From an uncultured Erysipelotrichaceae bacterium (lineage in GTDB: Bacteria; Bacillota_I; Bacilli_A; Erysipelotrichales; Erysipelotrichaceae), in the NCBI GenBank assembly GCA_947569705.1, contig CANOSP010000014.1, positions 1 to 50,486 of the forward strand: a stretch of 50,486 bases of DNA. The letters are read 5' to 3'. Each line of letters begins with the position of its first letter. Position 1 is the first letter of the stretch. The translations under genes were made by a program, and so were the position numbers. Below the pieces are notes generated by a model. That model was not told where the DNA came from, did no database searches, and saw only the letters and a program-made list of their open reading frames with translations. This document shows positions 25,141-33,661 of this stretch, piece by piece.

Positions 25141-25613
25141 TTGCTTTTACCTGCCAATATACGAGTGATCCTTTTTTTATTTTCATCTCGTGCTGGTTCA
25201 AGAAACGGCTGCGGCTTCATTCCGTCTGTTTTATAGTACTTCTTACCGCTTTTGCCGTAAACAGGGGTAACTTTCCCTTGAAATGTCGGTAGTTTATGAC
25301 CGCCTTGTAATGCTTCCTCAGGAACATACCACGGTGTCATTCGTCCGTTTCCTTCTTCCGCATAAATACCGGTACCCTTTTCAATATAAGGTGCATAATC
25401 GAGATTACTAAACACTTTTCCGATGATCATCTCGGATGTTACTTGAGTATCATGTGAAATAGATGCCCTTAAAGTACCGTTATCGACAGGAACATTTTTC
25501 TTTGCATCGCGCTCTACTGCAAGACAGACCTTTTCCATATTTTTTGTTGCTTCTTTTATCATTTCATAGGTTGCTTGTTCAAGCGATCTGACAAATTCCT
25601 GCTGCTCAGCCAT
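25137..25613 (-). CDS. HK97 gp10-like head-tail joining protein
   Basis: 158 residues. It has the family core AVERDAKKNVPVDNGTLRAS and YAPYIEKGTGIYAEEGNGRM, with an aromatic PWYVPEE block and PFLEPARDENKKRITRIL at the end. It links head and tail or completes the tail. Its start overlaps the preceding gene by 8 nt. Confidence 0.85.
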   Translation of the reverse strand: MAEQQEFVRSLEQATYEMIKEATKNMEKVCLAVERDAKKNVPVDNGTLRASISHDTQVTSEMIIGKVFSNLDYAPYIEKGTGIYAEEGNGRMTPWYVPEEALQGGHKLPTFQGKVTPVYGKSGKKYYKTDGMKPQPFLEPARDENKKRITRILAGKSK

Positions 25614-25920
25614 AATTAATCTCTTTCAACAATAATGTTGCCATGCGCCCTGCCGTGTTGAAATAAGTAATATCCATTTCTGTACCATTAAATTCTAAAC
25701 GGTATTCCTTCCCGTCCTCAAAACCTTTGTAAGACGTCATAGCGTTGTGCGTGCTTTGTTCGTATTTTACATTTTGTACAGATTTAAAGGAATCGTTTTT
25801 GTAAACAGCGACCATAATATCACAGACTTTTACACACTTTTCCTTCAAGGCACCGGCAGCACCCTTTCCATGTTGAATTTCATACAAGGTACATGGAACC
25901 ATATCAGTATAAATACTCAT
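25606..25920 (-). CDS. Head-closure/connector protein
   Basis: 104 residues, mostly beta (CTLYEIQHGKGAAGALKEKC, YRLEFNGTEMDITYFN). The size and place between the gp6-like connector and gp10-like protein fit a head-closure (stopper) protein. There is no strong motif. Overlaps neighbours on both sides. Confidence 0.6.
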   Translation of the reverse strand: MSIYTDMVPCTLYEIQHGKGAAGALKEKCVKVCDIMVAVYKNDSFKSVQNVKYEQSTHNAMTSYKGFEDGKEYRLEFNGTEMDITYFNTAGRMATLLLKEINYG

Positions 25921-26237
25921 GGCAGTCTCCTGTATTTTTGAAGCTTTCGTCTGATTGGTTTAGGAATCGATGTAATATAGGATTCACTTGTTCCCGCCTT
26001 GCCGGATGAGGTTAGCCCCTCATTACCTGTGAGATTGATACGGATCACACAAATATCACAAATCGGCGTAATCAGACATCCTTTCATATCATCATCAGAT
26101 TTTGCGTTGATATAGGCGTATACGTCATTGAATGCATCTTGAATCGTTGCATTCATATAATCATCATTGATATATTGCATATCAGGTCTTACTTTTAATT
26201 TAGCAAGCACCTTTTCTGCAACTTCTTTATTTGTCAT
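25917..26237 (-). CDS. Head-tail connector (gp6-like adaptor)
   Basis: 106 residues of mainly helix. MTNKEVAEKVLAKLKVRP and QDAFNDVYAYINAK, followed by ICVIRINLTGNEGLTSS, recall the gp6/YqbG adaptor family with the conserved GxEGxxS-type turn. It comes right after the major capsid gene and would sit under the portal. Confidence 0.75.
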   Translation of the reverse strand: MTNKEVAEKVLAKLKVRPDMQYINDDYMNATIQDAFNDVYAYINAKSDDDMKGCLITPICDICVIRINLTGNEGLTSSGKAGTSESYITSIPKPIRRKLQKYRRLP

Positions 26238-26279
26238 AAACTCACTCCTTTAAAAGAGTAAAGGGAGCGCTCGGCTCCC

Positions 26280-27158
26280 TTATTCAGCAGGTGTTTCAGG
26301 TGTTACAGCAGCAAACTTAACGACAGCAACCTTGCTTTCATTTGTCAGCGCTACACCATAATGCTTGGTTGCACTTGGAATGTTTTTGCCCGCCAATGCA
26401 TCACGTGTATTTTCCGCCATTGTATCACGCTTTAGGAAAATAGTAATTGCAGCTGTTTCATCCTCAGTTTCGCTGTCCTCTGTCAGCTTAATAATAGGAT
26501 TCAAGTATGCGCCTTTTTCCAGTTTAACACGATTAGATACAACAACCTCGCAACCTGCAATCATACCGATTGCGCCTGTCATCATTAATTCCATAGGATA
26601 TTTATTTTTATCCAAGAAATCAGGATTTTTACGAATCTGTGTCAGCTGTTTTGAGTGAACAAACAACACTTTTGTGCTTTGTGTTTCCTCGTTGAACAAA
26701 TCAACAGCATTTACCACGCCATCATAGTCGATAATGTGTGTTGATTCATCTTGTACAAGTTTCGCTTTAGTAGCTGCTTCAACACAATCACGATCAATTT
26801 TAGAAGCAATCGCTTTCGCTAATTGGGAAGCTGCCTCATCGACGGGATTACCGTAACCGGATAAAACGGCTTCATCTGTAATTTCCACCGCTTTTCCAAC
26901 TTTCTTAATCGTGAAATTTGCTGTGCTTGTAGTAAGTTTTGCGGTACCCATCTTCGCGCCTTCTGCCACTTCCTCGGCATCTCCGATATATCCGTACTTA
27001 GCAGTTGTTACCGTGTTACCGGCTACGCCGACAAGCGTATCATCTACCTTTGCCAAAGGTGCGAAAAGAAGCTTTTCACCGATTTTTGCCGAAATCATTC
27101 CGGCTAATACCTGCGGATTAATCAAATCCGCTAACATTGTTGTTTGATTTTCTGCCAT
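26280..27158 (-). CDS. Major capsid protein, N4-gp56-like
   Basis: 292 residues. The N-terminal block MLADLINPQVLAGMISAKIG, then GNTVTTAKYGYIGDAEEVAE and TIKKVGKAVEITDEAVLSGY, are typical of N4-gp56-type HK97-fold capsid proteins. It has no long N-terminal delta domain, in line with a separate scaffold gene two bases upstream. If the SecB-like TAC system of this prophage responds to capsid proteins, as CmdTAC does, this protein would be a self-trigger to consider. Confidence 0.92.
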   Translation of the reverse strand: MAENQTTMLADLINPQVLAGMISAKIGEKLLFAPLAKVDDTLVGVAGNTVTTAKYGYIGDAEEVAEGAKMGTAKLTTSTANFTIKKVGKAVEITDEAVLSGYGNPVDEAASQLAKAIASKIDRDCVEAATKAKLVQDESTHIIDYDGVVNAVDLFNEETQSTKVLFVHSKQLTQIRKNPDFLDKNKYPMELMMTGAIGMIAGCEVVVSNRVKLEKGAYLNPIIKLTEDSETEDETAAITIFLKRDTMAENTRDALAGKNIPSATKHYGVALTNESKVAVVKFAAVTPETPAE

Positions 27159-27160
27159 TT

Positions 27161-27772
27161 TTATTTTCCTCCTGATAGTTCATCATATAGCTGCTTGTTT
27201 GAATTAAACAGCTCCATACGTTCCGCGTATTTCATTTTTGCAAATTGTTCTTTGGTGATAACAGTATCTTTTTCTTCCGGATTCACAGGTGATACCCCTG
27301 TCTTATCAGGCTTGAACATGTCCTTGTAGGATTCCTTTAATGACTTAATCTGTTCATCTAAGCCTGTGATTGTGTCATCATCATTGATTTTCAATTTGCT
27401 TTTGTCAATCTTCCCTGCCATGAGCTCGGGGTGCAATGCACCTGACAGTGCTTTTTCAATCGCCGCACTTAATTTCATGTCTACGATTTTATCAGCATAC
27501 TCTTCTTTGTCTTTCTTATTTTTCTCTAACGCATCCGTCAGTTGCTTCTGTAAATCCTCGACTGATCCGGCTTTTTGTAATTCAGCAAGTTGTTTATCTC
27601 GAGTCTTTACATCCTCATCAAGTTTCTTTTTTGTCTCCGCTAAAGAGTTGTACTGTTCCTTAGGAACCACATTTTCAGGCGCCTTCTTATTGATTTCTTT
27701 CAATGTAGCTTCTAAGTCCAGTTTACCATCTTCACCGATATACTTCTCAATAATACTTTTAATCCAGTCCAT
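27161..27772 (-). CDS. Capsid scaffold protein (GP20-like)
   Basis: 203 residues from the ATG at 27772, which has GGAGG 5 nt upstream. Nearly all helical and highly charged, with a coiled-coil centre (LAETKKKLDEDVKTRDKQLA) and the GP20-type segment TKEQFAKMKYAERMELFNSN at the C-terminus. It guides capsid assembly and is then removed. No protease gene is present, so it probably exits intact or is cleaved by a host enzyme. Confidence 0.87.
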   Translation of the reverse strand: MDWIKSIIEKYIGEDGKLDLEATLKEINKKAPENVVPKEQYNSLAETKKKLDEDVKTRDKQLAELQKAGSVEDLQKQLTDALEKNKKDKEEYADKIVDMKLSAAIEKALSGALHPELMAGKIDKSKLKINDDDTITGLDEQIKSLKESYKDMFKPDKTGVSPVNPEEKDTVITKEQFAKMKYAERMELFNSNKQLYDELSGGK

Positions 27773-27784
27773 AATTACCTCCAT

Positions 27785-27870
27785 AGCATTTATATACCGC
27801 TCGCTTGCGGTTCGGATTGTCAGCCTATACCCGACTGAAAGGGTAAATTAAAAACGTGATTACTCACGTC
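27785..27870 (-). terminator. Structured leader with terminator upstream of scaffold/capsid genes
   Basis: Minus strand: ACGTGA-GTAA-TCACGT followed by TTTTAATTT (27870-27846) is an intrinsic terminator. It is followed by two more hairpins, ACCC-TTTCAGTC-GGGT and ACCGC-AAGCGA-GCGGT, before the scaffold ribosome site. It lies inside the late operon, so it may reduce or tune read-through before the capsid genes. Confidence 0.6.
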
Positions 27871-27871
27871 A

Positions 27872-28048
27872 TTACAAGTGTTTACCAAAATACGGAAGTT
27901 TTCTTTTCGGCGGATCCTTCACATATATCACCTCTCTTTCTGTTTTGCCACAAAAAATGCAGGTACGTATTATTTTCAACGTCCTGCATTCTAATTTGCT
28001 ATCATAATAGGATGAATGTGTCTGTTCTATGTATGCATGAACAGACAT
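27872..28048 (-). CDS. Small hypothetical protein with a CxxC motif
   Basis: 58 residues from the ATG at 28048, one base after the previous stop (TAATATG). A single CIFCGK knuckle and an earlier Cys (LECRTLKII) suggest a mini zinc ribbon. No family recognised. It is the last gene before the terminator ahead of the scaffold gene. Confidence 0.55.
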   Translation of the reverse strand: MSVHAYIEQTHSSYYDSKLECRTLKIIRTCIFCGKTEREVIYVKDPPKRKLPYFGKHL

Positions 28049-28049
28049 A

Positions 28050-28235
28050 TTAAGGTACCTTAAACCCTTTTGCCTTTTGTTCTTTCCATTTTTCAAGTAC
28101 TCCTTCGCACCAATCGGGATGATCGGGAATAAGTTTCCACGGAACTATTAATCTGCCGCATGGCTCATGCTCTAAATAATCAATCAATCCGTACCATCTG
28201 ATATGTTCTTCCCAAATTTCATCATTATTTTTCAC
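28050..28235 (-). CDS. Small hypothetical phage protein
   Basis: 61 residues. The GTG at 28235 is preferred because GAGGTGAGAAAA precedes it and it overlaps the MuF gene end; the frame is also open upstream. Trp-rich and acidic (WEEHIRWYGLIDYLEHEPCG, WKLIPDHPDWCEGV). No function recognised. Confidence 0.6.
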   Translation of the reverse strand: MKNNDEIWEEHIRWYGLIDYLEHEPCGRLIVPWKLIPDHPDWCEGVLEKWKEQKAKGFKVP

Positions 28236-29676
28236 TTTTCTCACCTCGTAATAATGCAAATACTGTATGTGTAAATTCATTCCCTTTTCCTGATAGCTCT
28301 AATCTAACGCATTCAGCTAATCCTTCACTGTCCGATTGTGCTGCATATCCGGATATAGCCCTAAGCGTTGTGCTATACTTATTTTCTTCATTATAACACT
28401 TTAAACTTGCTTGCTTCAATATCGAAGTAGCAGCCATGCAATTATCCCATGCTTTTTCTTTCTCACTGTCAGAGTAATTTTTGTCTATATATAGTCCCTC
28501 AAACATATGACCTATTTCGTGATACGGCATAGTAGCAATCGTTGTTTCTGCATCAAACAACCCTTGTCTTATTTGTTTATTAAGCATTTTAGCAGCGTAA
28601 TCAGAATAGCTAAAAAATTTAGGATTCACGGCTAAAATAAATTTACTATAAGATGAACCTAATCCAACCGCCATAGTAGCGCTTTCTATCTGACAAATTT
28701 CTTCTATACTTTGATTTAGTTCCGGATAAGCGATATATATATTAGCTAATGTATTAAGCATTATCTCAGCAGCCCTGTCGTCAACATTTTTAAGATTTAC
28801 TTTAGGGATTTGCAACACATTATTACAATATCGTATCACTTCTTGTTCACTGTTAATATCACCTTTAAACTTTTGTAATTCCTCATTGATCACCGGAAGC
28901 CATGTACATCTACACCCGGGATGACACGGAAGATTCGGTGCTTTATCTATTGGATACGTCTTTCCGTGATTAGCACCGCAAGTAGGGCAAGTTCGCTCGT
29001 CTTTTGCCGCCCACCATTGCACCTGCTTCACTCCCGCATCTTTATATCCAAGCTTTGTACTTTGATTCAGATAGTTTACTGTTTCTGTGCGCACTAAACG
29101 GTGTGCTTCATTGAATGAACGATTCATCGAATTAGATAACTGAATCGCCATTTCCGTTACTGTCTTGCCTGTGGTTATTCCATTCACAATTACCGTATTC
29201 AATGTAGATTCTAGCTTCGCCATGTTTTTCCACAGTCGTTTGCTGAAATTGGAACCTTGCCATGGCTTTCTTAGCATTTGCTCCATTACCTTTTTGTTTG
29301 GCATAGAATAATCATTAACATTCAGTGATTCCATCACATTACCGTATACTGCTTCACCGCCGTTTATCATACGGTCTTTACTTTGTGCTTCTAATTGTTC
29401 GCCAAGTCTTTCACATTCCTTGTAGATAGAACCCTGCTCACCAAGCAGTTTCTGAAATCTGTATTGATCGGTTCTGCTTAAGGTTCCGTTTATTTCAGCT
29501 TTTTCAGCTAATTCAAGCAATTCACTCTTTATCTGTTTGGATGCTTCTTCATACATCTGCAGCAGATCGATATTTTTTTCCTCAAGACTGTTATAGGTTT
29601 TCCATGTTTCGTTAGCGATGCGCTTCTCCCAGTATTCACTGTCCCGATAATTCTCATTCTTCTTTGTTTTCGGCAT
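28225..29676 (-). CDS. Phage minor head protein (MuF/SPP1 gp7-like) with C-terminal zincin-like domain
   Basis: 483 residues. Residues ~1-265 are the usual MuF head protein, with an N-terminal helical part, TEMAIQLSNSMNRSFNEAHR, and the zinc-knuckle WAAKDERTCPTCGANHGKTY followed by HPGCRC. Most SPP1 gp7-like proteins end there. Here ~215 residues follow, with a metalloprotease motif HEIGH at 386-390 and a downstream EGLAE (451-455) that could give the third zinc ligand, as in gluzincins. MuF proteins carrying C-terminal effectors are a known type, and the injected protein could act in the new host. The effector role is inference. Confidence 0.82.
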   Translation of the reverse strand: MPKTKKNENYRDSEYWEKRIANETWKTYNSLEEKNIDLLQMYEEASKQIKSELLELAEKAEINGTLSRTDQYRFQKLLGEQGSIYKECERLGEQLEAQSKDRMINGGEAVYGNVMESLNVNDYSMPNKKVMEQMLRKPWQGSNFSKRLWKNMAKLESTLNTVIVNGITTGKTVTEMAIQLSNSMNRSFNEAHRLVRTETVNYLNQSTKLGYKDAGVKQVQWWAAKDERTCPTCGANHGKTYPIDKAPNLPCHPGCRCTWLPVINEELQKFKGDINSEQEVIRYCNNVLQIPKVNLKNVDDRAAEIMLNTLANIYIAYPELNQSIEEICQIESATMAVGLGSSYSKFILAVNPKFFSYSDYAAKMLNKQIRQGLFDAETTIATMPYHEIGHMFEGLYIDKNYSDSEKEKAWDNCMAATSILKQASLKCYNEENKYSTTLRAISGYAAQSDSEGLAECVRLELSGKGNEFTHTVFALLRGEKSEK

Positions 29677-31099
29677 CCTCTATATCCACCTTGTCCTGAA
29701 ACACTTCATTTTCTCCTATAAAATCCAGTTCCTTTTGAATATCATCCACCCATGCACATTTACTGAGCCACGTATCCGCTGAAATACCAAGGTTTTTCGC
29801 CCTTTGACAATTATCCAAGTTTTCAGTTTCATTGATTTTCATGTTCATATTGAAAGTGATCTTGATTTCAGGTGCTTTACTAATATCTAAATAGGAATTA
29901 ACAAAGTACATTAATGAATCAAAAGCGAAAGTAAAGTGAGTACACATAGCACTGGCTTTTAAATCTAAACTGCTGTACATAAAGGAAAGTGCGATGCCTG
30001 AAGGATTGTTACCAAACTTGTCGAAGTCTTTTAGCACTCCTTGACCGGCTTCTATAATATCTCTTTTTAGCTGTTCACTGTGTGCAATTACTGCGGTTAG
30101 ATCTGTCGAAGGTGATAATACACTGGCTCCGCTTTCCTCGTCCTCATCATTATCAAGCACCAACAAACGACTTCTTATTTCATTTCGCAACTTATCCTTG
30201 TCGCTTGAAGTATAGCCTTTGATAACATAAAGCAAATTACGAACATCATCGATATAATTCGCTGCTTCACTTCTTGAGCTATCGTAGCCATCAATCAATG
30301 ATTTAACAAACTTGATGTCCGGTGCTTCGATGAAGTTATTCTTAAACGGAATAAACGGCACTTTGCCCCATGAACACCATCCTTCTTTTCCTTGGTAATG
30401 GCTCACCGTGTTACCTGCTTCATCAAAGTTATTTTTATAATCTGACAACCACACTTTATCTTCTTTAATAAAGCATTGAACCCCTTCAGCAGTCCAGTAT
30501 TCAGCGTGTTTCCGTTCTCTTTCTTTACTACCTTCACGATAGACCTCAGTATAAAAGTAAATGCCTGCACTCAATTCCTCATGTTCATTGTCTTTCCAAA
30601 TAGGTACAAAGCGTTCATACGGCACTATCATTGTTTGGAATCTGCCTTGTTCATCTATGTATGGATGTAACCAACCTATCCCCGCGTTTGAAGCTTCATA
30701 TCCAAGTTTGGCCAGCTTATAAGGGAATTTCTTCCCTAATGTTTCCTGTACCCTTTTTAGATATTCCTCATCTTCGCAATTTAAGGTGTATTCTTTGGAC
30801 AGCGTATAGGATACCTTTTCATCTACCATGTTTTTGTAGTGTGCATGAGCAAGCTTATTATTTGCTTGGCTCTCGTCCTTTACCTTTTTACCGTTCTCGT
30901 CTAATGTATAATTAACGTGTTTTAAAATATCGTTTTCTGTTATGTAGTATTTTCTACCGTTTACTGCATTTTGATACTTTTCACTTGCTTTGAACGATGA
31001 TATTTTATTATCTATCATCGTCAGCAAATCACTGTTATTGCTTCTCAACTCGTTTGCCATAGCCTTTACACCTCTTTTCAGCTTCTTAAACAGTTTCAT
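29654..31099 (-). CDS. Portal protein, SPP1 gp6-like
   Basis: 481 residues; ATG after GAGGTG, overlapping the terminase stop. Typical portal features include YYITENDILKHVNYTLDENG near the start, YEASNAGIGWLHPYIDEQGR, and the long helix region with SGIALSFMYSSLDLKASAMC. It forms the dodecameric channel for DNA packaging and binds the terminase. The C-terminus overlaps the MuF start by 23 nt. Confidence 0.93.
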   Translation of the reverse strand: MKLFKKLKRGVKAMANELRSNNSDLLTMIDNKISSFKASEKYQNAVNGRKYYITENDILKHVNYTLDENGKKVKDESQANNKLAHAHYKNMVDEKVSYTLSKEYTLNCEDEEYLKRVQETLGKKFPYKLAKLGYEASNAGIGWLHPYIDEQGRFQTMIVPYERFVPIWKDNEHEELSAGIYFYTEVYREGSKERERKHAEYWTAEGVQCFIKEDKVWLSDYKNNFDEAGNTVSHYQGKEGWCSWGKVPFIPFKNNFIEAPDIKFVKSLIDGYDSSRSEAANYIDDVRNLLYVIKGYTSSDKDKLRNEIRSRLLVLDNDEDEESGASVLSPSTDLTAVIAHSEQLKRDIIEAGQGVLKDFDKFGNNPSGIALSFMYSSLDLKASAMCTHFTFAFDSLMYFVNSYLDISKAPEIKITFNMNMKINETENLDNCQRAKNLGISADTWLSKCAWVDDIQKELDFIGENEVFQDKVDIEDAENKEE

Positions 31100-32355
31100 T
31101 TGAATTTCACCTCTTTGCGTATGATCGTATAACAGAAGTACCTTACGGCATCCATCACATGATCTTTTTCTTTCACCGGCTTATCCTCGCCTCTTTCACT
31201 TGCCTTGCTATCCCACACATAACCGGCAAATTCCTTTTGCGCATATTCACATGTATCCATAAATTGTATAAGTTCACGTTTTAAGCATGTTCCTACAAAT
31301 CGGATACCGTTCTCTACATCGTTTTTTGCTTTTTTCACGCGGTAGCCGCGTTTCTTTAATTCAGCTTTAAAGGATGCTGCAGAAGGATCTAGGATGATTG
31401 CATTAATTGAAATGCCGTTCAAAAATGTCTCTAAATCATCCGCATACTCACTATCGGTTTTCTGCTTTTGTTTATCTCTGCCGGAATAATAGTATTCTTT
31501 TTCACATATCCATGTACCTTTAGCTGTCTTGTGCCACAAAAGAAAAACGGTAGCGTTTTGCGTACCGTAATCACAGCTCACATAATATTCAGAAAGCAAT
31601 GCGCCCTTAACCTCATTAATGATATGCTTTGCTTTATCAAACATATCATATATTAATCCTTCTGCCACCGCCCATTTCCCAAGGATGTAGCGCTGATAAA
31701 ACACACCGCTATACATGGATTGGTATCGCTCTTTTACTTGCTCAGACAAGCTAAGATTGTCATCCATGGTAAAGTGTAAATATATTAAATGCTTTTCCTT
31801 GTGTTTGTCAATCCAGCTTGTTTTAAACCAATGGTAAGGTCCTGCCGGATTACAGTTAAACCAAAACTTAGAGCCTTCTATTGAGCAGCGCCCTGTTGCT
31901 TGATTGACGAAAGATTCAGGCATCAATGCCACTTCGTCACAGAATAGGCCGGCTAATGTGATACCTTGAATTAAGTCTTGTGAGGATTCGTCTTTGCCGC
32001 CAAAGATATAGAAATAATTTTCGACGCCGTTTCTTGTGATAATCAGTAGGTTATCTGCTCGATGGTCCTTCACATGATACCCTCGACTTCGCAACATTAG
32101 CTTTAGCACTGTTACTACATTACGACGGAAGGAACCTATTGTCTTACCACACATACCGAAATTCTGACTTTGGAATGTTTCCATCGCCCATATGACAAAT
32201 GACAATGACATTACAACCGTCTTACCGGAACGAATAGCGCCGTCAGCAATGATCCCATCCATATGCTTTACTCGTGGATCAAGCCACCACTTCAATACTT
32301 TTAGCTGCTTGATACTAAATGGTTTGAAACGGAATACTGCCTTAAACCTCTTCAT
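31096..32355 (-). CDS. terL: Terminase large subunit
   Basis: 419 residues. The ATPase has Walker A DGAIRSGKTVVMSLSF near 40-55 and Walker B GLFCDEVAL near 135-143. The C-terminal nuclease has Asp clusters (YVSCDYGTQNAT, NAIILDPSA, KEKDHVMDAVRYF). PBSX/Terminase_3 type. It cuts concatemeric DNA and pumps it into the head. It overlaps the small subunit gene by 14 nt. Confidence 0.95.
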   Translation of the reverse strand: MKRFKAVFRFKPFSIKQLKVLKWWLDPRVKHMDGIIADGAIRSGKTVVMSLSFVIWAMETFQSQNFGMCGKTIGSFRRNVVTVLKLMLRSRGYHVKDHRADNLLIITRNGVENYFYIFGGKDESSQDLIQGITLAGLFCDEVALMPESFVNQATGRCSIEGSKFWFNCNPAGPYHWFKTSWIDKHKEKHLIYLHFTMDDNLSLSEQVKERYQSMYSGVFYQRYILGKWAVAEGLIYDMFDKAKHIINEVKGALLSEYYVSCDYGTQNATVFLLWHKTAKGTWICEKEYYYSGRDKQKQKTDSEYADDLETFLNGISINAIILDPSAASFKAELKKRGYRVKKAKNDVENGIRFVGTCLKRELIQFMDTCEYAQKEFAGYVWDSKASERGEDKPVKEKDHVMDAVRYFCYTIIRKEVKFK

Positions 32356-33040
32356 CGGTCCAGTCTCCTATATTCACACTTTGCAAAGCCTCAACAAATC
32401 CATCGCTTTCGTTAAGTTTGTTGTCATCAGTGTCTATTTCAAGTTTTTTACGTTGCACCTCCATAAAACGTATACGTTCTACTTGATAATCACTGGCTGT
32501 ATCGATACGTCTATCAAGAATTTTATAATATGAAGCAATCAGTCTGTCTAATTCAGATATAGCCCTGCTTCCTGCCGTTAATGATTCCACTTGTTGTCTC
32601 CAAGCCTCGCCACTTTTAGCATAAAGTATCTTTTGTGAGTACAGTATATTCGCCCACTGTATTTCGATATTATACCAAATTACATCTAACGGATCTTGTG
32701 GCATTTCTCCGATGATTTCCAAAATTGCAGGAGGAAGCCACTTTGAATACAAGCCGTGCTTTCTTGCGTTTTGATTCCGCAGATTCTTTCCTTTGGCATT
32801 TTGATTGCCCGGCTGTCCGCCTCTTTTGTTTTTCGTTGTACTCTGTTTTATCGTTGTACTTTTATCATTTTTTATCGTTGTACTCTGATCATAATCCCAC
32901 TGATCTTTACTTTTCCAAGCAGCTACTATTTTTTCAGAGATTCCAAGTTGATTGGCGATTTCTCGATTGGTGATGTTGCCTTTATAAAGATCATATATGT
33001 CATGGGCTTTCACTCGGTTCTCTGACTTCTTTCTTGGCAT
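32342..33040 (-). CDS. terS: Terminase small subunit
   Basis: 232 residues. The N-terminal helix-turn-helix (VKAHDIYDLYKGNITNREIA, QLGISEKIVAAWKSKDQWDY) binds packaging DNA. A low-complexity linker with TTIKNDKSTTIKQSTT precedes GGQPGNQNAKGK, then RKHGLYSKWLP, as in PBSX-type small subunits. The helical C-terminal part mediates oligomers and contact with TerL. Confidence 0.9.
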   Translation of the reverse strand: MPRKKSENRVKAHDIYDLYKGNITNREIANQLGISEKIVAAWKSKDQWDYDQSTTIKNDKSTTIKQSTTKNKRGGQPGNQNAKGKNLRNQNARKHGLYSKWLPPAILEIIGEMPQDPLDVIWYNIEIQWANILYSQKILYAKSGEAWRQQVESLTAGSRAISELDRLIASYYKILDRRIDTASDYQVERIRFMEVQRKKLEIDTDDNKLNESDGFVEALQSVNIGDWTDEEV

Positions 33041-33075
33041 TTCATCACCTCACTTCTTCATCCTAACAGTGTTAT

Positions 33076-33153
33076 TCACTTATTCATCTTATACAACCAT
33101 ACCAACAGCGCTACGGTTATGATAGCACTGCATATCATTTCGATTACTTTCAT
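33076..33153 (-). CDS. Very short membrane protein
   Basis: 25 residues after a clear GAAGGAGTG site. A single membrane span (EMICSAIITVALLVWLY) ends in KMNK. Many phages carry such micro-proteins at operon heads; function unknown. Confidence 0.5.
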   Translation of the reverse strand: MKVIEMICSAIITVALLVWLYKMNK

Positions 33154-33199
33154 GTTATCACTCCTTCAGCGTAAAAGAAAAGCACCGCGAGGGTGCTAA

Positions 33200-33352
33200 T
33201 TAAATTTTATTTTTCCTTCTTTGTATTTTTAGATCTAGTACCGTTTCACACACTTTTAACCTTTTATTCAAATCGTTAAGCATAAATACAATCCCTATAT
33301 CTAATAACAATAACAGACCTAAAAGTATTAATGCTACTTCGATTCCAATCAT
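33200..33352 (-). CDS. Short membrane protein
   Basis: 50 residues; ATG after AAGGAG. A membrane span at ~4-26 (IEVALILLGLLLLLDIGIVF) is followed by a basic amphipathic tail (NKRLKVCETVLDLKIQRRKN). First translated gene after the late leader terminator. Function unknown. Confidence 0.6.
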   Translation of the reverse strand: MIGIEVALILLGLLLLLDIGIVFMLNDLNKRLKVCETVLDLKIQRRKNKI

Positions 33353-33404
33353 AATCTAACACTCCTTTTTGACATTATATATTATGCCACATTTCGTTTA
33401 AGAA

Positions 33405-33617
33405 TACTCAAAAAAAGCACTCCACATCTGCAAAGTGCCTTTTCATACCGCATACACGGCATATCTCAGTTAATTTTAGTCGGCTAGCGGAGTTGCACCG
33501 CTATAGAGGGGAGATGTACTACTGCCGACATGTATTGCCGGATTGCTCCGGCTATGTGATAGAAAAGAAGAAACAAAGACTTATGGCTGAAATGATTCCT
33601 CTGTGCCATTTCTAACC
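33405..33617 (-). ncRNA. Structured late leader RNA ending in an intrinsic terminator
   Basis: On the minus strand this would be the first ~210 nt after the late promoter. Visible stems: GCCGG/CCGGC (33552-33537); a closing stem GTCGGC/GCCGAC (33529-33524 with 33484-33479) enclosing AGCGG-TGCAACT-CCGCT (33502-33486); TGCCG/CGGTA (about 33461-33446); then GCACTTTGCA/TGTGGAGTGC with seven T (33440-33410). It is GC-rich against the background and holds no open frame. It could be an antitermination leader (put- or 6S/tR'-like) or, as DNA, a cos/pac region next to terS. Confidence 0.6.
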
Positions 33618-33623
33618 ACTACC

Positions 33624-33657
33624 ATTATATCACGAAACCAACACCCAGCGACTGGGT
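33624..33657 (-). promoter_or_regulatory. Late promoter with palindromic activator site
   Basis: TATAAT (33629-33624) is preceded by TGA, giving an extended -10. At the -35 position there is no consensus hexamer but a perfect palindrome ACCCAG-CGA-CTGGGT (33643-33657). That is what is expected for a promoter that needs an activator, and the RinA/ArpU-type gene ends 5 bases upstream. Confidence 0.65.
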
Positions 33658-33661
33658 ACTT

